From assembly GCA_025356015.1 (NCBI GenBank), contig JANXYO010000010.1, positions 1-64,000 of the forward strand: a DNA stretch of 64,000 bases, read 5' to 3'. Positions 8,568 to 16,842 of the stretch are shown one piece after another. The position numbers and the translations under genes are program-made. The notes beneath the pieces are model-generated. The model was not told where the DNA came from and ran no database searches. It saw only the letters and a program-made list of their open reading frames with translations. Position 1 is the first letter of the stretch, and each line of letters begins with the position of its first letter. Origin of the DNA: Spirochaetaceae bacterium (lineage in GTDB: Bacteria; Spirochaetota; Spirochaetia; Treponematales; Rectinemataceae).

Positions 8568-10111
8568 CTGGCCGTCCTGGAAGGCCGGGCCGAGCTCTCT
8601 GGCGAGAACTCTCCCGCACGCGATGCGGCCCCGCCTTCGGCGGAACCCGCGGCGGCATCATATGCTGCCACCGCGAAGTAGAGGAGCCTCCCATTCGGGA
8701 TGCCCGTGATGGTGATCGTCGTCGTATTGCCGGCGTCGATGGGGCTTGGCCCCTGATCTGCTCCCAGGCCGAAGTATTCCCCGGGAGCATCTCCATAATA
8801 CACCAGGTAGCCCGCAAGGTCGGCCTCGGGGACGCGGGTCCAGCGGAGCTCGGCAGCCCCGTCCTTGGCCGTGGCCGCGAGGCGGGCCGGAGGCGGAGGG
8901 GGTGGATCGGGCTCGAAGCGCAGGCTCAGCGATGAAAGGGAAGGGCCAAGGTTCCCCGTGCCGTCGGGGAAAAGCTCGACCCTGATCTGGACAAAGCGCC
9001 CCTTGGCGCTGTCGGGAAGCCTCTCGCCGGGCCGGAACGCTGTCCAGTCTCCCGCATCGGCGCGCCAGGCGGCCCATGCGTCGGCGATCCGGTAGGCAAA
9101 CTCGACCGAGCTGGCCCCGGGCGCCCTCATTATCGCATCGACAGCAAGAAGCCTGCTGTTTCCATAGCCGAGGTCGGCGACTGGCGAGACCAGGACTGCG
9201 CTGGCCTTTCCGTAAGGGTGCAGACTCGGCTTCTCCACGAAGGCCCGGCTCAGGCGGAACTCGTCCACGAGGCCGGCATATTCCACACCGAGCCGCAACG
9301 GTGCTGCCGACCCCACCGAGGGCTCGCGGACGGTGCCTCCCTCGTGCCCCGAGACTGTCGTATACGCGATGGCCTCCACCGCGCCATCGACGGCGTACTC
9401 CAGTAAGCCCGTGTCGCCATCGAACCGAACCAGATGGTGGGACCATGTCCTGGGCACCAGTGGCGCCCTGGACCGCAACTGGACATCGTTGGTCGCCTGT
9501 TCGGGCCTTGAGTCCCCAGGCGCCGAGAAGAAATTGGCGAAGCCCCACATGAGCCTGCCCCCGGCGACGACGCAGGATATCCGCTGGGGCAGGACGCCTC
9601 CGGCCATCTTGCGCACCGACTGCCAGAGCAGGACTACCTCGCCGTTCTCGGCGCTTGAGGGATATAGCCAGAATTCTATCGAGAAATCACGGAACCGCGA
9701 GTTTGTGGCGAAGAGGGCTCCCGGACCCGGAAGCAGGGACAGGCTCGATGCCGGTCCGGCGAAGGAGGCGGCTCCTTCGCCGAGAAGGGCCCGCCCCGGA
9801 TCGATCACAAAGGAGGGGCCGGCCGAGACTGTCCAGTCCCCGGCACCCGCCGATTCGTGGCCCTTGTCGAAATGAAGGAGGAGGTCGGCTGTCTGGCTAG
9901 GGGAATAGGCCGCTGGCGCTATCGCGAAGTCGTTCTGGCCCTTGTATCCAGACCTGGTCACCGCGCCCTCGGTGCTCCAGGATCCGATGGTCCGTCCGGA
10001 GGCCCCGGTCGCGGACATGGAAATGCGCTCTTCCAGGGCCCCGGCCGTGACGGCCGCAGATAGGGCGAGGGCTAGCCAGCATATTCCCTTGAGGTTCATT
10101 CTTCCGTACAT
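8564..10111 (-). CDS. Secreted LamG-like and fibronectin type III protein
   Basis: A 515-aa exported protein. The N-terminus, MYGRMNLKGICWLALALS, is a signal peptide with a probable cleavage after VTAGA. Residues about 75-300 look like a concanavalin A/LamG-type lectin fold (FSIEFWLYPSSAENG, TWSHHLVRFDGDTG, VDEFRLSRAF). Residues about 405-500 match a fibronectin type III domain (PPPPARLAATAKDG, LRWTRVPEADLAGYLVYYG). It heads the operon with the TPR, HDOD and MBL genes and overlaps the TPR gene by 4 nt. The start could instead be the ATG at 10099; both give a signal peptide. Its 5' end lies 15 bp from the uvrC start, so the divergent promoters must overlap. The ligand is unknown. Confidence 0.82.
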   Translation of the reverse strand: MYGRMNLKGICWLALALSAAVTAGALEERISMSATGASGRTIGSWSTEGAVTRSGYKGQNDFAIAPAAYSPSQTADLLLHFDKGHESAGAGDWTVSAGPSFVIDPGRALLGEGAASFAGPASSLSLLPGPGALFATNSRFRDFSIEFWLYPSSAENGEVVLLWQSVRKMAGGVLPQRISCVVAGGRLMWGFANFFSAPGDSRPEQATNDVQLRSRAPLVPRTWSHHLVRFDGDTGLLEYAVDGAVEAIAYTTVSGHEGGTVREPSVGSAAPLRLGVEYAGLVDEFRLSRAFVEKPSLHPYGKASAVLVSPVADLGYGNSRLLAVDAIMRAPGASSVEFAYRIADAWAAWRADAGDWTAFRPGERLPDSAKGRFVQIRVELFPDGTGNLGPSLSSLSLRFEPDPPPPPPARLAATAKDGAAELRWTRVPEADLAGYLVYYGDAPGEYFGLGADQGPSPIDAGNTTTITITGIPNGRLLYFAVAAYDAAAGSAEGGAASRAGEFSPESSARPSRTAR

Positions 10112-10118
10112 TGATTAT
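10089..10118 (+). promoter_or_regulatory. Probable uvrC promoter lying inside the LamG gene
   Basis: TTGAGG (10089-10094), 18-bp spacer, GATTAT (10113-10118), then 8 nt to the uvrC ATG, with no ribosome-binding site. It overlaps the signal-peptide codons of the divergent gene. Confidence 0.4.
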
Positions 10119-10126
10119 CGTACAAT

Positions 10127-12031
10127 ATGGACAATACTGAAGCGGGCGGGAAGCCCCGCCGCACCGAAAGAAAGCCTACGCCGGCGCAGGAGCGCCTCGC
10201 CAGGTTCAGGTCGCTCACGCGCCAGGCCCCGCCCGACCCCGGGGTCTACCTCATGCGGGACGAGACTGGCCAGATAATCTATGTAGGCAAGGCCAAGGTG
10301 CTGCGCAACCGCCTCTCTTCCTATTTCTCGGGAAGGAAAGACATTAAGACCAAACATCTGGTCTCCAAGATCGAATCGATCGAATGGATAATCACGGGAA
10401 GCGAGTACGAGGCCCTTCTCCTCGAGAATACCCTGATAAAGAGCCATTCTCCCCGCTACAACATCAGCCTGAAGGACGGGAAGACCTATCCCAGCATAAG
10501 GATCACGAATGAGGAATTCCCCCGGGTATTCCGCACCAGGCGGATCATCAGCGACGGGAGCATCTACTTCGGCCCCTTCCCGAGCGCCGACATCATCGAC
10601 AGATACCTTGACCTCATCCGGCGCCTCTTCCCCCTGCGGCGCTGCGCCAACATGCGCAAACGGGAGACTCCCTGCATGTACTACCACATCGGGAGATGCT
10701 CGGGCGCATGCGCGGGCAGGATCACGAAGGACAGCTACGCCATCTATGTCGAGGAGGTGAAGAAGCTGCTTTCAGGCGAGACCGAGGCCCTTCTCGCCGA
10801 GCTTCGGGAGCGGATGACGACTTCCGCCACCGCTTGGCGTTTCGAGGAGGCGGCCAAGCTGAGGGATTCCATAGGAGCCATCGAGCAGTTCGAGGGCCGC
10901 TCCAGCTCCGTCGATTGGGATCCGAATGCCAGAGACTACATAGCCTGGGCTGTCGATGGCGACCTGCTCACCTGGGTTGTCTTCCAGATGCGGGGAGGCA
11001 AGCTCACCGGCCGTGACCTTTTCCGCAGCCGCCTTTACTCCACCGAGGGCGAGGCCCTCCAGTCCTTCCTCGTGGGTTACTACGGCCCAGAGCTCCTTCC
11101 TCCCTCGAAGGTTTATGTCCAGAAGCCGGCCGACAGCGACCTCGCAGAAGGAGGGCTGGACGGGGATGCAGGTCTGGGCCTGGTGAGCGAATACTTCGCG
11201 CGGGAACTATCCACCGACACGGCCTTCCTCCTGCCCGAGGAAAGGCGGCACGAGGTGGCGATCAACCTCGCGGCCCAGAACGCAAGGGAGGACATAGCCA
11301 AACGCAGACGCGAGATCGGGGACATACCTGCCCTCGAGGAGCTCAAGCTCAGGCTCGGCCTCTCCTCCCTTCCCTCCCGCATCGAGGGCTTCGACATCGC
11401 CCAGCTTTCGGGCAAACACACGGTCGCCTCCCTCATCTCCTTCAAGAACGGTATCCCCGACAAGAAGAACTACCGCTATTTCAAGATCCGCAGCCTCGAG
11501 GGCGGCATCGACGACTTCGGCGCAGTCAGGGAGGCCGTCGCGCGCCGCTATACCCGCCTCGTGAACGAGGAGGCCGAGCTCCCGGACCTCGTCCTCATCG
11601 ACGGCGGCGCCGGCCAGGTGTCCGCGGCGAAGGAAATACTCGACGCACTAGGTGTCGACTCCGACCTCGCCGGGCTCGCAAAGCAGAATGAGGAGATATA
11701 CCTGCCCGGTAGGACCGAGCCCATCATTCTGGCCAAGGATTCCCCCGCCCTGCGTGTCCTCGTGGCGGTGCGGGACGAGACACACCGCTTTGCCACGGGC
11801 TTGAACCAGAAACTCAGGGCTTCGGATCTGCGTTTCGGGATACTAGAGGACATAGAAGGCGTCGGACCGGCGAGGGCCCGCAGGCTGCTCAAGGTCTTCG
11901 GCTCCCTCGACCTCGTGGGCGCGGCCTCTGTCGCTGACCTGGCCTCGGCCGGAGGGATGGCAGCGGAGCTGGCGCAACGAGTCAAGAAGACCATCCTCCT
12001 CAGGGCAGCGGCCAGGAAGGGCCCCGCCTGA
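10127..12031 (+). CDS. uvrC: Excinuclease ABC subunit C
   Basis: Nucleotide-excision-repair nuclease that makes the 3' and 5' incisions around a lesion held by UvrA/UvrB. At 634 aa it is full length. The GIY-YIG nuclease begins at GVYLMRDETGQIIYVGKAK (residues 39-57). A Cys-bearing stretch (CANMRKRETPCMYYHIGRCSGAC, split here as CANMRKRETPC and CSGAC) follows, then a UVR-type helix pair near 225-245, the RNase H-like second nuclease (GFDIAQLSGKH, LVLIDGGAGQ), and tandem helix-hairpin-helix motifs at the end (EGVGPARARRLLKVF). The N-terminus is about 25 residues longer than usual. There is no Shine-Dalgarno site at this ATG, so a downstream start is possible. Confidence 0.95.
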   Translation: MDNTEAGGKPRRTERKPTPAQERLARFRSLTRQAPPDPGVYLMRDETGQIIYVGKAKVLRNRLSSYFSGRKDIKTKHLVSKIESIEWIITGSEYEALLLENTLIKSHSPRYNISLKDGKTYPSIRITNEEFPRVFRTRRIISDGSIYFGPFPSADIIDRYLDLIRRLFPLRRCANMRKRETPCMYYHIGRCSGACAGRITKDSYAIYVEEVKKLLSGETEALLAELRERMTTSATAWRFEEAAKLRDSIGAIEQFEGRSSSVDWDPNARDYIAWAVDGDLLTWVVFQMRGGKLTGRDLFRSRLYSTEGEALQSFLVGYYGPELLPPSKVYVQKPADSDLAEGGLDGDAGLGLVSEYFARELSTDTAFLLPEERRHEVAINLAAQNAREDIAKRRREIGDIPALEELKLRLGLSSLPSRIEGFDIAQLSGKHTVASLISFKNGIPDKKNYRYFKIRSLEGGIDDFGAVREAVARRYTRLVNEEAELPDLVLIDGGAGQVSAAKEILDALGVDSDLAGLAKQNEEIYLPGRTEPIILAKDSPALRVLVAVRDETHRFATGLNQKLRASDLRFGILEDIEGVGPARARRLLKVFGSLDLVGAASVADLASAGGMAAELAQRVKKTILLRAAARKGPA

Positions 12032-12045
12032 GCTCGATCCTGCTT

Positions 12046-12774
12046 TCAGTCAAGGATGAGGTCGGACAGCCTGTCCTGCCTTTCGCGCCATTCGGGGCAG
12101 AGCTCGGCGAGAAAGGCCTTGAACCGGGCATCATGGGCGCGGTGGCGCAGGTGGGCCAGCTCGTGGAAGATCACGTATTCGATTACGTCGGGGCCATGGC
12201 GCATGAGCCTGGTATTGAGGGTCACGATCTTCTTGACGGTGTCGCAGCTTCCCCACCGGGCCTTCATGGCGCGAAGCCTGAGTTCCGGCCTCGGCAATTT
12301 GCGGGCATGGGGGCTTTCCAGGCATTCCGCGAGGAGGCGGGGAAAGAGCTCGGCCGCTTCCCGCGCGAGGAGCCTTTCGACGCTCTGCCTCACCGCCTCG
12401 GCGTCACCGGGATCGGCGGCAAAAACCTGGACCCGACCCCCGCTCCGCCTCGCCGTGCTGCGCTGCCCCAGACTGGGGCTCACCTGGAGGGCAAGCCTGC
12501 CCCCCAGGTAGGGGATCGAACCCCCATCAGTCCAGGTGGGTACGGGATCGGCCGCCCTAAGCCTCTCCATCCTCGCCCTGTGCTTCTGGACCCAGGCCAG
12601 GCGGTGTTCGAGGAACACGCGCAGGAAGGATTCGGAGGCGCCAAGAGGCGCCCGCATGAGGAGGCTGAGATCGGTCTGTATCTGAAGAGAGACACTTCGC
12701 CGCCGCGAACGGAGGAGCCTCGCGCTCAAGCCCCCCGCCTCGATCCTTGTCTCCGTCACCCTAGGTTTGGCCAT
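12046..12774 (-). CDS. YgjP-like zinc metalloprotease (DUF45)
   Basis: A 242-aa protein of the YgjP/WLM metallopeptidase family. The C-terminus carries HELAHLRHRAHDARF, where His204, Glu205, His208 and His214 would bind zinc and activate water. The conserved lead-in MKARWGSCDTVKKIVTLNTRL is visible just before it, and the start RRRSVSLQIQTDLSLLMRAP is typical of the family. It is probably cytoplasmic with an unknown substrate; some relatives accompany restriction systems, but none is seen here. I start at the ATG at 12774 because the open frame beyond that runs into the divergent transketolase gene and loses family similarity. It converges on uvrC with a 14-bp gap. Confidence 0.85.
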   Translation of the reverse strand: MAKPRVTETRIEAGGLSARLLRSRRRSVSLQIQTDLSLLMRAPLGASESFLRVFLEHRLAWVQKHRARMERLRAADPVPTWTDGGSIPYLGGRLALQVSPSLGQRSTARRSGGRVQVFAADPGDAEAVRQSVERLLAREAAELFPRLLAECLESPHARKLPRPELRLRAMKARWGSCDTVKKIVTLNTRLMRHGPDVIEYVIFHELAHLRHRAHDARFKAFLAELCPEWRERQDRLSDLILD

Positions 12775-12790
12775 GCTGCAGGTCGTCCGG

Positions 12791-12824
12791 TTGAGAAGAT
12801 GCCGAAAAACCGCTAGTCTGCCAA
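12791..12824. promoter_or_regulatory. Overlapping face-to-face promoters for transketolase and the YgjP-like gene
   Basis: Plus strand: TTGAGA (12791-12796), 17 bp, TAGTCT (12814-12819), reading to transketolase. Minus strand: TTGGCA (12819-12824), 17 bp, CATCTT (12796-12801), reading to the metalloprotease. The plus promoter is the better match. Confidence 0.5.
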
Positions 12825-12858
12825 GCGGAAATAGATGCATAAACCCAAGGAGCATCAC

Positions 12859-14838
12859 ATGGACACGAAATCCCTCGAGAAAGTGGCCTTGAGCGTCAGA
12901 AGCCTTTCCATGGACGCCGTCCAGGAGGCCAATTCCGGGCATCCGGGCCTTCCCTTGGGCTGCGCCGAGCTCGGCGCCTATCTCTACGGCGAGGCCATGC
13001 GCCACGATCCAGCCGAGCCTCGCTGGATCGACCGGGACCGCTTTGTACTTTCCGCCGGCCACGGCTCCATGTTCCTGTACTCCCTGCTTCACCTCTCAGG
13101 CTACGGCCTAAAGCTCGATGACATAAAGCGCTTCCGCAAGGTTGGCAGCCCCTGCGCAGGCCATCCCGAATACTGGGCCACTCCCGGGATCGAGACCACG
13201 ACTGGCCCCCTCGGCCAGGGCCTGGCGACGGCGGTGGGCATGGCGATCGCTGAGACCATGCTGGCGGCGCGCTTCAACACCGCCAAGCGCAAGATAGTCG
13301 ACCACAGGACCTGGGTCCTGGCCGGAGATGGTTGCCTCATGGAGGGCGTCAGCGCCGAGGCCTCCTCCCTCGCGGGCCACCTCAAGCTTGGCAAGCTGAT
13401 CGTCTTCTACGACTCCAACCGCATTACCATCGACGGCGGCACCGAACTCTCCTTCAGCGAGGACGTAGGCAAGCGTTATGAGGCCTATGGCTGGAAGGTC
13501 CTCCACGGCGACATGTACGACTTCGCCGGCCTCGAGCGCCGCGTGGCCGAGGCGAGGGCCGACCTCGATCGTCCGAAGCTGATCATCCTCAAGAGCATCA
13601 TCGGCAAGGGCTCGCCCAACAAGCAGGGTACCTCTGGTGTCCACGGCTCGGCCCTCGGCGAGGTGGAAGTCGCGAAGACCAAGGCAAACCTTGGGCTTCC
13701 GGCCGACCAGAAATTCTACGTCGCCCCGGAGGCCTACGCCTACTTCAAGGCCAGGGCGCCCGAGTTTGCGAAGACGAGGGCGGCCTGGACGGCGGAGTTC
13801 GCCGCGTGGAAGGCCGAGGAACCCGCTCTCGCCGCCGAGTTCGAGGACTACCTGGCTGGAAAGGCTCGGAAGGAGCTCGACCTCCCGTCCTTTGCCCAAG
13901 GAGAGAAGATCGCGACGCGCAATGCCTCTGGCCAGGCCCTCGGGGCGGTCGCAAAATCCTGGACAAACCTCGTGGGAGGCTCGGCCGACCTGACGGGCCC
14001 CAACGTCACCCAGCTACCCGAGGGGGGGGTCTACACCCCCGCCTCGAGGGCCGGCCGGATGATCTATTTCGGAGTGCGCGAGCACGCCATGGCAGCCATC
14101 GCCAACGGCATCTCCCTCCACGGGGCCCTCCGGGTCTTTGTCGCGACCTTCCTTACCTTCACCGACTACCTCAAGCCGGCGCTCAGGCTCTCGGCCCTGA
14201 TGAAGCAGGGCGTGGTCTATGTGATGACCCATGATTCGATCTATCTGGGGGAGGATGGCCCGACCCACCAGCCGATCGAGCATCTCGCTGCGCTCCGCGC
14301 GATCCCGAACCTGCGGGTCCTTCGCCCGGCGGACGCTGAGGAGACAGCCGTTGCCTGGCGCCTCGCCATGGAGAGGACGACGGGACCGACCGTCATCGCG
14401 CTCAGCAGGCAGAACCTGCCCGTCGTCGAGAAGGACGATTCCGAATGGCCCTACACCATGGGCCTCGGCGCCTATGTCGTCAGGAACACCTCGGAGGCGC
14501 CGGCAACCGTGGTCGTCGCCAGCGGCTCTGAGCTTTCCCTCGCCCTCGAGGCCCACAACCTGCTTGGTGGCAAGGACGGCTGCAACGATGTCCGCGTCGT
14601 CTCGATGCCAAGCCGCGAGCTCTTCCTTTCTCAGCCAAAGCCCGTGCGCGATGCCATCCTCCCCCCAGGGGCCAGGGTGGTCGCAGTCGAGGCCGGTGTC
14701 GCGATGGGCTGGGAAAGCATCGCGAAGAGCGAAGACATCTTCTCGATCGACCGCTTCGGCGAGTCCGGCCCCGCGGCAGACGTCGCCAGGCAGCTCGGCT
14801 TCACCGCCGAGAGACTGGCCAAGCTTATCTCGCCCTAA
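12859..14838 (+). CDS. tkt: Transketolase
   Basis: Thiamine-diphosphate enzyme of the non-oxidative pentose phosphate pathway, moving two-carbon units between sugar phosphates in the cytoplasm. The 659-aa length is normal for a single-chain enzyme. Visible landmarks are SGHPGLPLGCAELG near the start, DRFVLSAGHGSMFLY, the ThDP/metal motif beginning GDGCLMEGVS and ending in DSNRITIDG, the pyrimidine-domain segment GVREHAMAAIANGI, and HDSIYLGEDGPTHQPIEH. I start at the ATG at 12859, 6 nt after AAGGAG (12847-12852); the reading frame extends 8 codons further upstream without its own ribosome-binding site. The gene converges on marC, with a perfect inverted repeat between them. Confidence 0.96.
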   Translation: MDTKSLEKVALSVRSLSMDAVQEANSGHPGLPLGCAELGAYLYGEAMRHDPAEPRWIDRDRFVLSAGHGSMFLYSLLHLSGYGLKLDDIKRFRKVGSPCAGHPEYWATPGIETTTGPLGQGLATAVGMAIAETMLAARFNTAKRKIVDHRTWVLAGDGCLMEGVSAEASSLAGHLKLGKLIVFYDSNRITIDGGTELSFSEDVGKRYEAYGWKVLHGDMYDFAGLERRVAEARADLDRPKLIILKSIIGKGSPNKQGTSGVHGSALGEVEVAKTKANLGLPADQKFYVAPEAYAYFKARAPEFAKTRAAWTAEFAAWKAEEPALAAEFEDYLAGKARKELDLPSFAQGEKIATRNASGQALGAVAKSWTNLVGGSADLTGPNVTQLPEGGVYTPASRAGRMIYFGVREHAMAAIANGISLHGALRVFVATFLTFTDYLKPALRLSALMKQGVVYVMTHDSIYLGEDGPTHQPIEHLAALRAIPNLRVLRPADAEETAVAWRLAMERTTGPTVIALSRQNLPVVEKDDSEWPYTMGLGAYVVRNTSEAPATVVVASGSELSLALEAHNLLGGKDGCNDVRVVSMPSRELFLSQPKPVRDAILPPGARVVAVEAGVAMGWESIAKSEDIFSIDRFGESGPAADVARQLGFTAERLAKLISP

Positions 14839-14858
14839 GGGCGGAACCGGGCCACAGG

Positions 14859-14896
14859 GCAGGTCTCGTGGGCATCAAGCCGCCTACGAGACCTGC
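14859..14896. terminator. Inverted repeat between convergent transketolase and marC genes
   Basis: GCAGGTCTCGT (14859-14869) pairs perfectly with ACGAGACCTGC (14886-14896) across a 16-nt loop. It would form an 11-bp hairpin in either transcript and includes the marC stop codon. There is no T tract. Confidence 0.45.
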
Positions 14897-15492
14897 AGCA
14901 GCTTGATGTAGGACGCCACTCCGCTCAGGAGCATGTCGATCGAGATCGCCGTGAGCACCAGGCCCATAAGGCGCTCGAAGGCGGTGATCACCTGGTCTCC
15001 CAGGACGCGCTGGAGCCGGGTCGAGAGCAGCATCACCACGGCGCTGACGGCTATGGTTATCGACAGGGCCACGACCCACTCAATCATGCGATGGTTGTTC
15101 GAGCCAGCGATTATCATGACGGTCACCATCGCCGAAGGCCCTGAGATAAGGGGTATCGCGATCGGCACGATAAAGGGTTCGCGCCCCGCCTCTCCACCCG
15201 CAAGCCTCGCCCCGCTTCCCGGAAAGACCATGTTTATGGCTATCAGGAAAAGGATCACCCCCCCGGCGACCTTCAGGGTCTCCTCCTTGAGCTGGAGGAT
15301 GGAGAGGAACTGCTGGCCGAAAAACATGAACATGAGCAGTACCAGGAAGGCGATCGCGCATTCCCGCAGGATTACGAGCCTGCGCCGGGCGGGATCGACG
15401 CCGCGCAGGGCGGCCAGGACGGGAGGGATATTGCCCAGGGGATCGGTGATGACGATGAGGAGGATGGTGGCTGAGATGAAGGTCGGTTCCAT
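14884..15492 (-). CDS. MarC-family integral membrane protein
   Basis: A 202-aa polytopic membrane protein of the MarC/YchE (NAAT) family, whose members have been proposed as amino acid transporters, although the substrate is generally unproven. About six hydrophobic segments are visible, starting with ISATILLIVITDPLGNIPPV, whose DPLGNIPP is the family signature repeated in inverted topology. Other typical pieces are VAGGVILFLIAINMVFPG and VPIAIPLISGPSAMVTVMI. I start at the ATG at 15492; the longer open frame adds 55 non-conserved residues. TACCAT sits 6 nt before this ATG with no ribosome-binding site, which suggests a leaderless message. Confidence 0.86.
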   Translation of the reverse strand: MEPTFISATILLIVITDPLGNIPPVLAALRGVDPARRRLVILRECAIAFLVLLMFMFFGQQFLSILQLKEETLKVAGGVILFLIAINMVFPGSGARLAGGEAGREPFIVPIAIPLISGPSAMVTVMIIAGSNNHRMIEWVVALSITIAVSAVVMLLSTRLQRVLGDQVITAFERLMGLVLTAISIDMLLSGVASYIKLLQVS

Positions 15493-15580
15493 GTGCCAAT
15501 GGTAGCCTGAAGAGGGCGGCAGGGAAACAGCCGGGTGAAGGGAATTGCGCTGTCCCGCCCCTTGCTGCATTCTGGACTGC

Positions 15581-16126
15581 ATGGAAGTCCTATCGCTCAA
15601 CAAGGATCTCGCGGCCGATTTTTTCGCGTTCTTCGATGGGCCGGCCTTCGCCGACAACCCCTACTGGAAGGGCTGCTATTGCACCTTCTTCCACAGGGCG
15701 AAGGACGTGACGCGCGAGGAGGCGAGGCTAAGGCCGAGCCGGCGGCACCAGGCCGAGGAAATGATCACCCATGGCCAGATGCGCGGCTACCTGGCCTACG
15801 ATGGGGGCAGGGTCGTGGGCTGGTGCAACGCCAACGCCAGGACGGCCTTCGCTCGCCTCGGGCCGCCTAACCCGGGCGACGAAGGACTGGCGGCCGTAGT
15901 CTGCTTTGTCATCGACCCTGTGCGGCGGATGCAGGGGATAGCCCGCGCCCTCCTCGCCCACGCCATCGCCGACCTGGCCCGCCTCGGATACAGGGCGATG
16001 GAGGCCTACCCATCTTCGAGGGCAAAGAGCGCCAGCGGCCACTATCACGGGCCGCTCGCACTCTATGAATCCTTCGGCTTCGAACGCATGCCCGGAAGGA
16101 AACTCGTCGTCCACAAGACCCTCTGA
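15581..16126 (+). CDS. GNAT-family N-acetyltransferase
   Basis: A 181-aa acetyl-CoA-dependent acetyltransferase, predicted cytoplasmic. The acetyl-CoA-binding motif A is seen in VCFVIDPVRRMQGIARALL (Arg-x-x-Gly-x-Ala form), near residues 107-125. The N-terminal segment DNPYWKGCYCTFFHRAKD and VVGWCNANAR match a GNAT subgroup of unknown substrate common in anaerobes. I start at the ATG at 15581. TTGCGC (15545-15550), 17 bp and CATTCT (15568-15573) precede it, with only 7 nt between the hexamer and the ATG and no ribosome-binding site. The acceptor molecule cannot be inferred. Confidence 0.82.
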   Translation: MEVLSLNKDLAADFFAFFDGPAFADNPYWKGCYCTFFHRAKDVTREEARLRPSRRHQAEEMITHGQMRGYLAYDGGRVVGWCNANARTAFARLGPPNPGDEGLAAVVCFVIDPVRRMQGIARALLAHAIADLARLGYRAMEAYPSSRAKSASGHYHGPLALYESFGFERMPGRKLVVHKTL

Positions 16127-16211
16127 GTTTCTAGTGGCCCGCCTTCCGCTTGTGGCAGCAAGCGAGGCCCGAGTACATTTGCCGGGACATACCAGAACCA
16201 GGAGGGTTCCC

Positions 16212-16841
16212 GTGGACCTGAACCATCCCGAGCTGACCGACCGCGCCCTCGCCATCCTCAGGAAGGGGGACAACTTCCAGTGGTACCTCATCCCCTTCCT
16301 GGCGATCGTCGTCTACATCTACTTCAACGAGATCGGTAACAAGAACTGGAGGGGCATCGCCGCCGGCCTCGCCCTGTACTCAGTCCACTGGGCCTACGAG
16401 ATCGCCAATGCCCTGATCGCCCATTTCTCCGGCCATGCGCTATGGGCCGTGCCCGCTGGCACCTCATTCCTGCTGCTGATCGGCGTCGGTGCCGAGCTTT
16501 CGCTTATGTTCTCGGTCGCCGGACTGGTCTTCTCCAAGATCCTGCCTGCCGATCCCAAGATGAGGATCCTGGGCATCAACAACCGTGTCTTCATCGCGGT
16601 CGCCAATGCCGCCTTCTTCTCGGTCTTCGAGATCTTCCTCGCTTCGACTCCAGCCTTCCACTGGGTCTATCCCTGGTGGGGGGCCTTGCCGGTCTTCGCC
16701 ACGGTGTATGTCCCCTTCTTCCTTGCCGCGAATTTCGCCTACGACTGGTCGGCCAAACGCCGGGTAAGCCTTATCGGGGGAATGTTCGCCCTCGACGCCC
16801 TGGCCCTTGTCGTATTCGCGGGAATCCTGGGCTGGATATGA
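16212..16841 (+). CDS. Multi-pass membrane protein of unknown function
   Basis: A 209-aa protein with five to six hydrophobic segments, for example YLIPFLAIVVYIYFNEIG, AGTSFLLLIGVGAELSLMF and WGALPVFATVYVPFFLAANF. I do not recognise the family. It starts at a GTG at 16212, 6 nt after AGGAGG, which is a strong initiation signal; the frame upstream of it overlaps the acetyltransferase and is unlikely to be used. Trp and Tyr residues are frequent at segment edges, and charged residues are concentrated in short loops (NEIGNKNWRG, DPKMRILGINNR). It converges on the chemoreceptor gene, with a 1-bp gap. No catalytic motif is visible. Confidence 0.75.
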   Translation: MDLNHPELTDRALAILRKGDNFQWYLIPFLAIVVYIYFNEIGNKNWRGIAAGLALYSVHWAYEIANALIAHFSGHALWAVPAGTSFLLLIGVGAELSLMFSVAGLVFSKILPADPKMRILGINNRVFIAVANAAFFSVFEIFLASTPAFHWVYPWWGALPVFATVYVPFFLAANFAYDWSAKRRVSLIGGMFALDALALVVFAGILGWI

Positions 16842-16842
16842 G

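Noticed and set aside
7608-8681. Open frame of 357 codons opposite the TPR gene
   Set aside because: Its composition (Val/Leu/Arg/Gly-rich with no domain) reflects the antisense of a TPR repeat array. The TPR gene has overlapping start and stop signals consistent with its operon.
12775-13092. Extension of the YgjP-like gene by 106 codons
   Set aside because: The extension lies over the start of transketolase and its promoters, and family similarity begins at the ATG at 12774.
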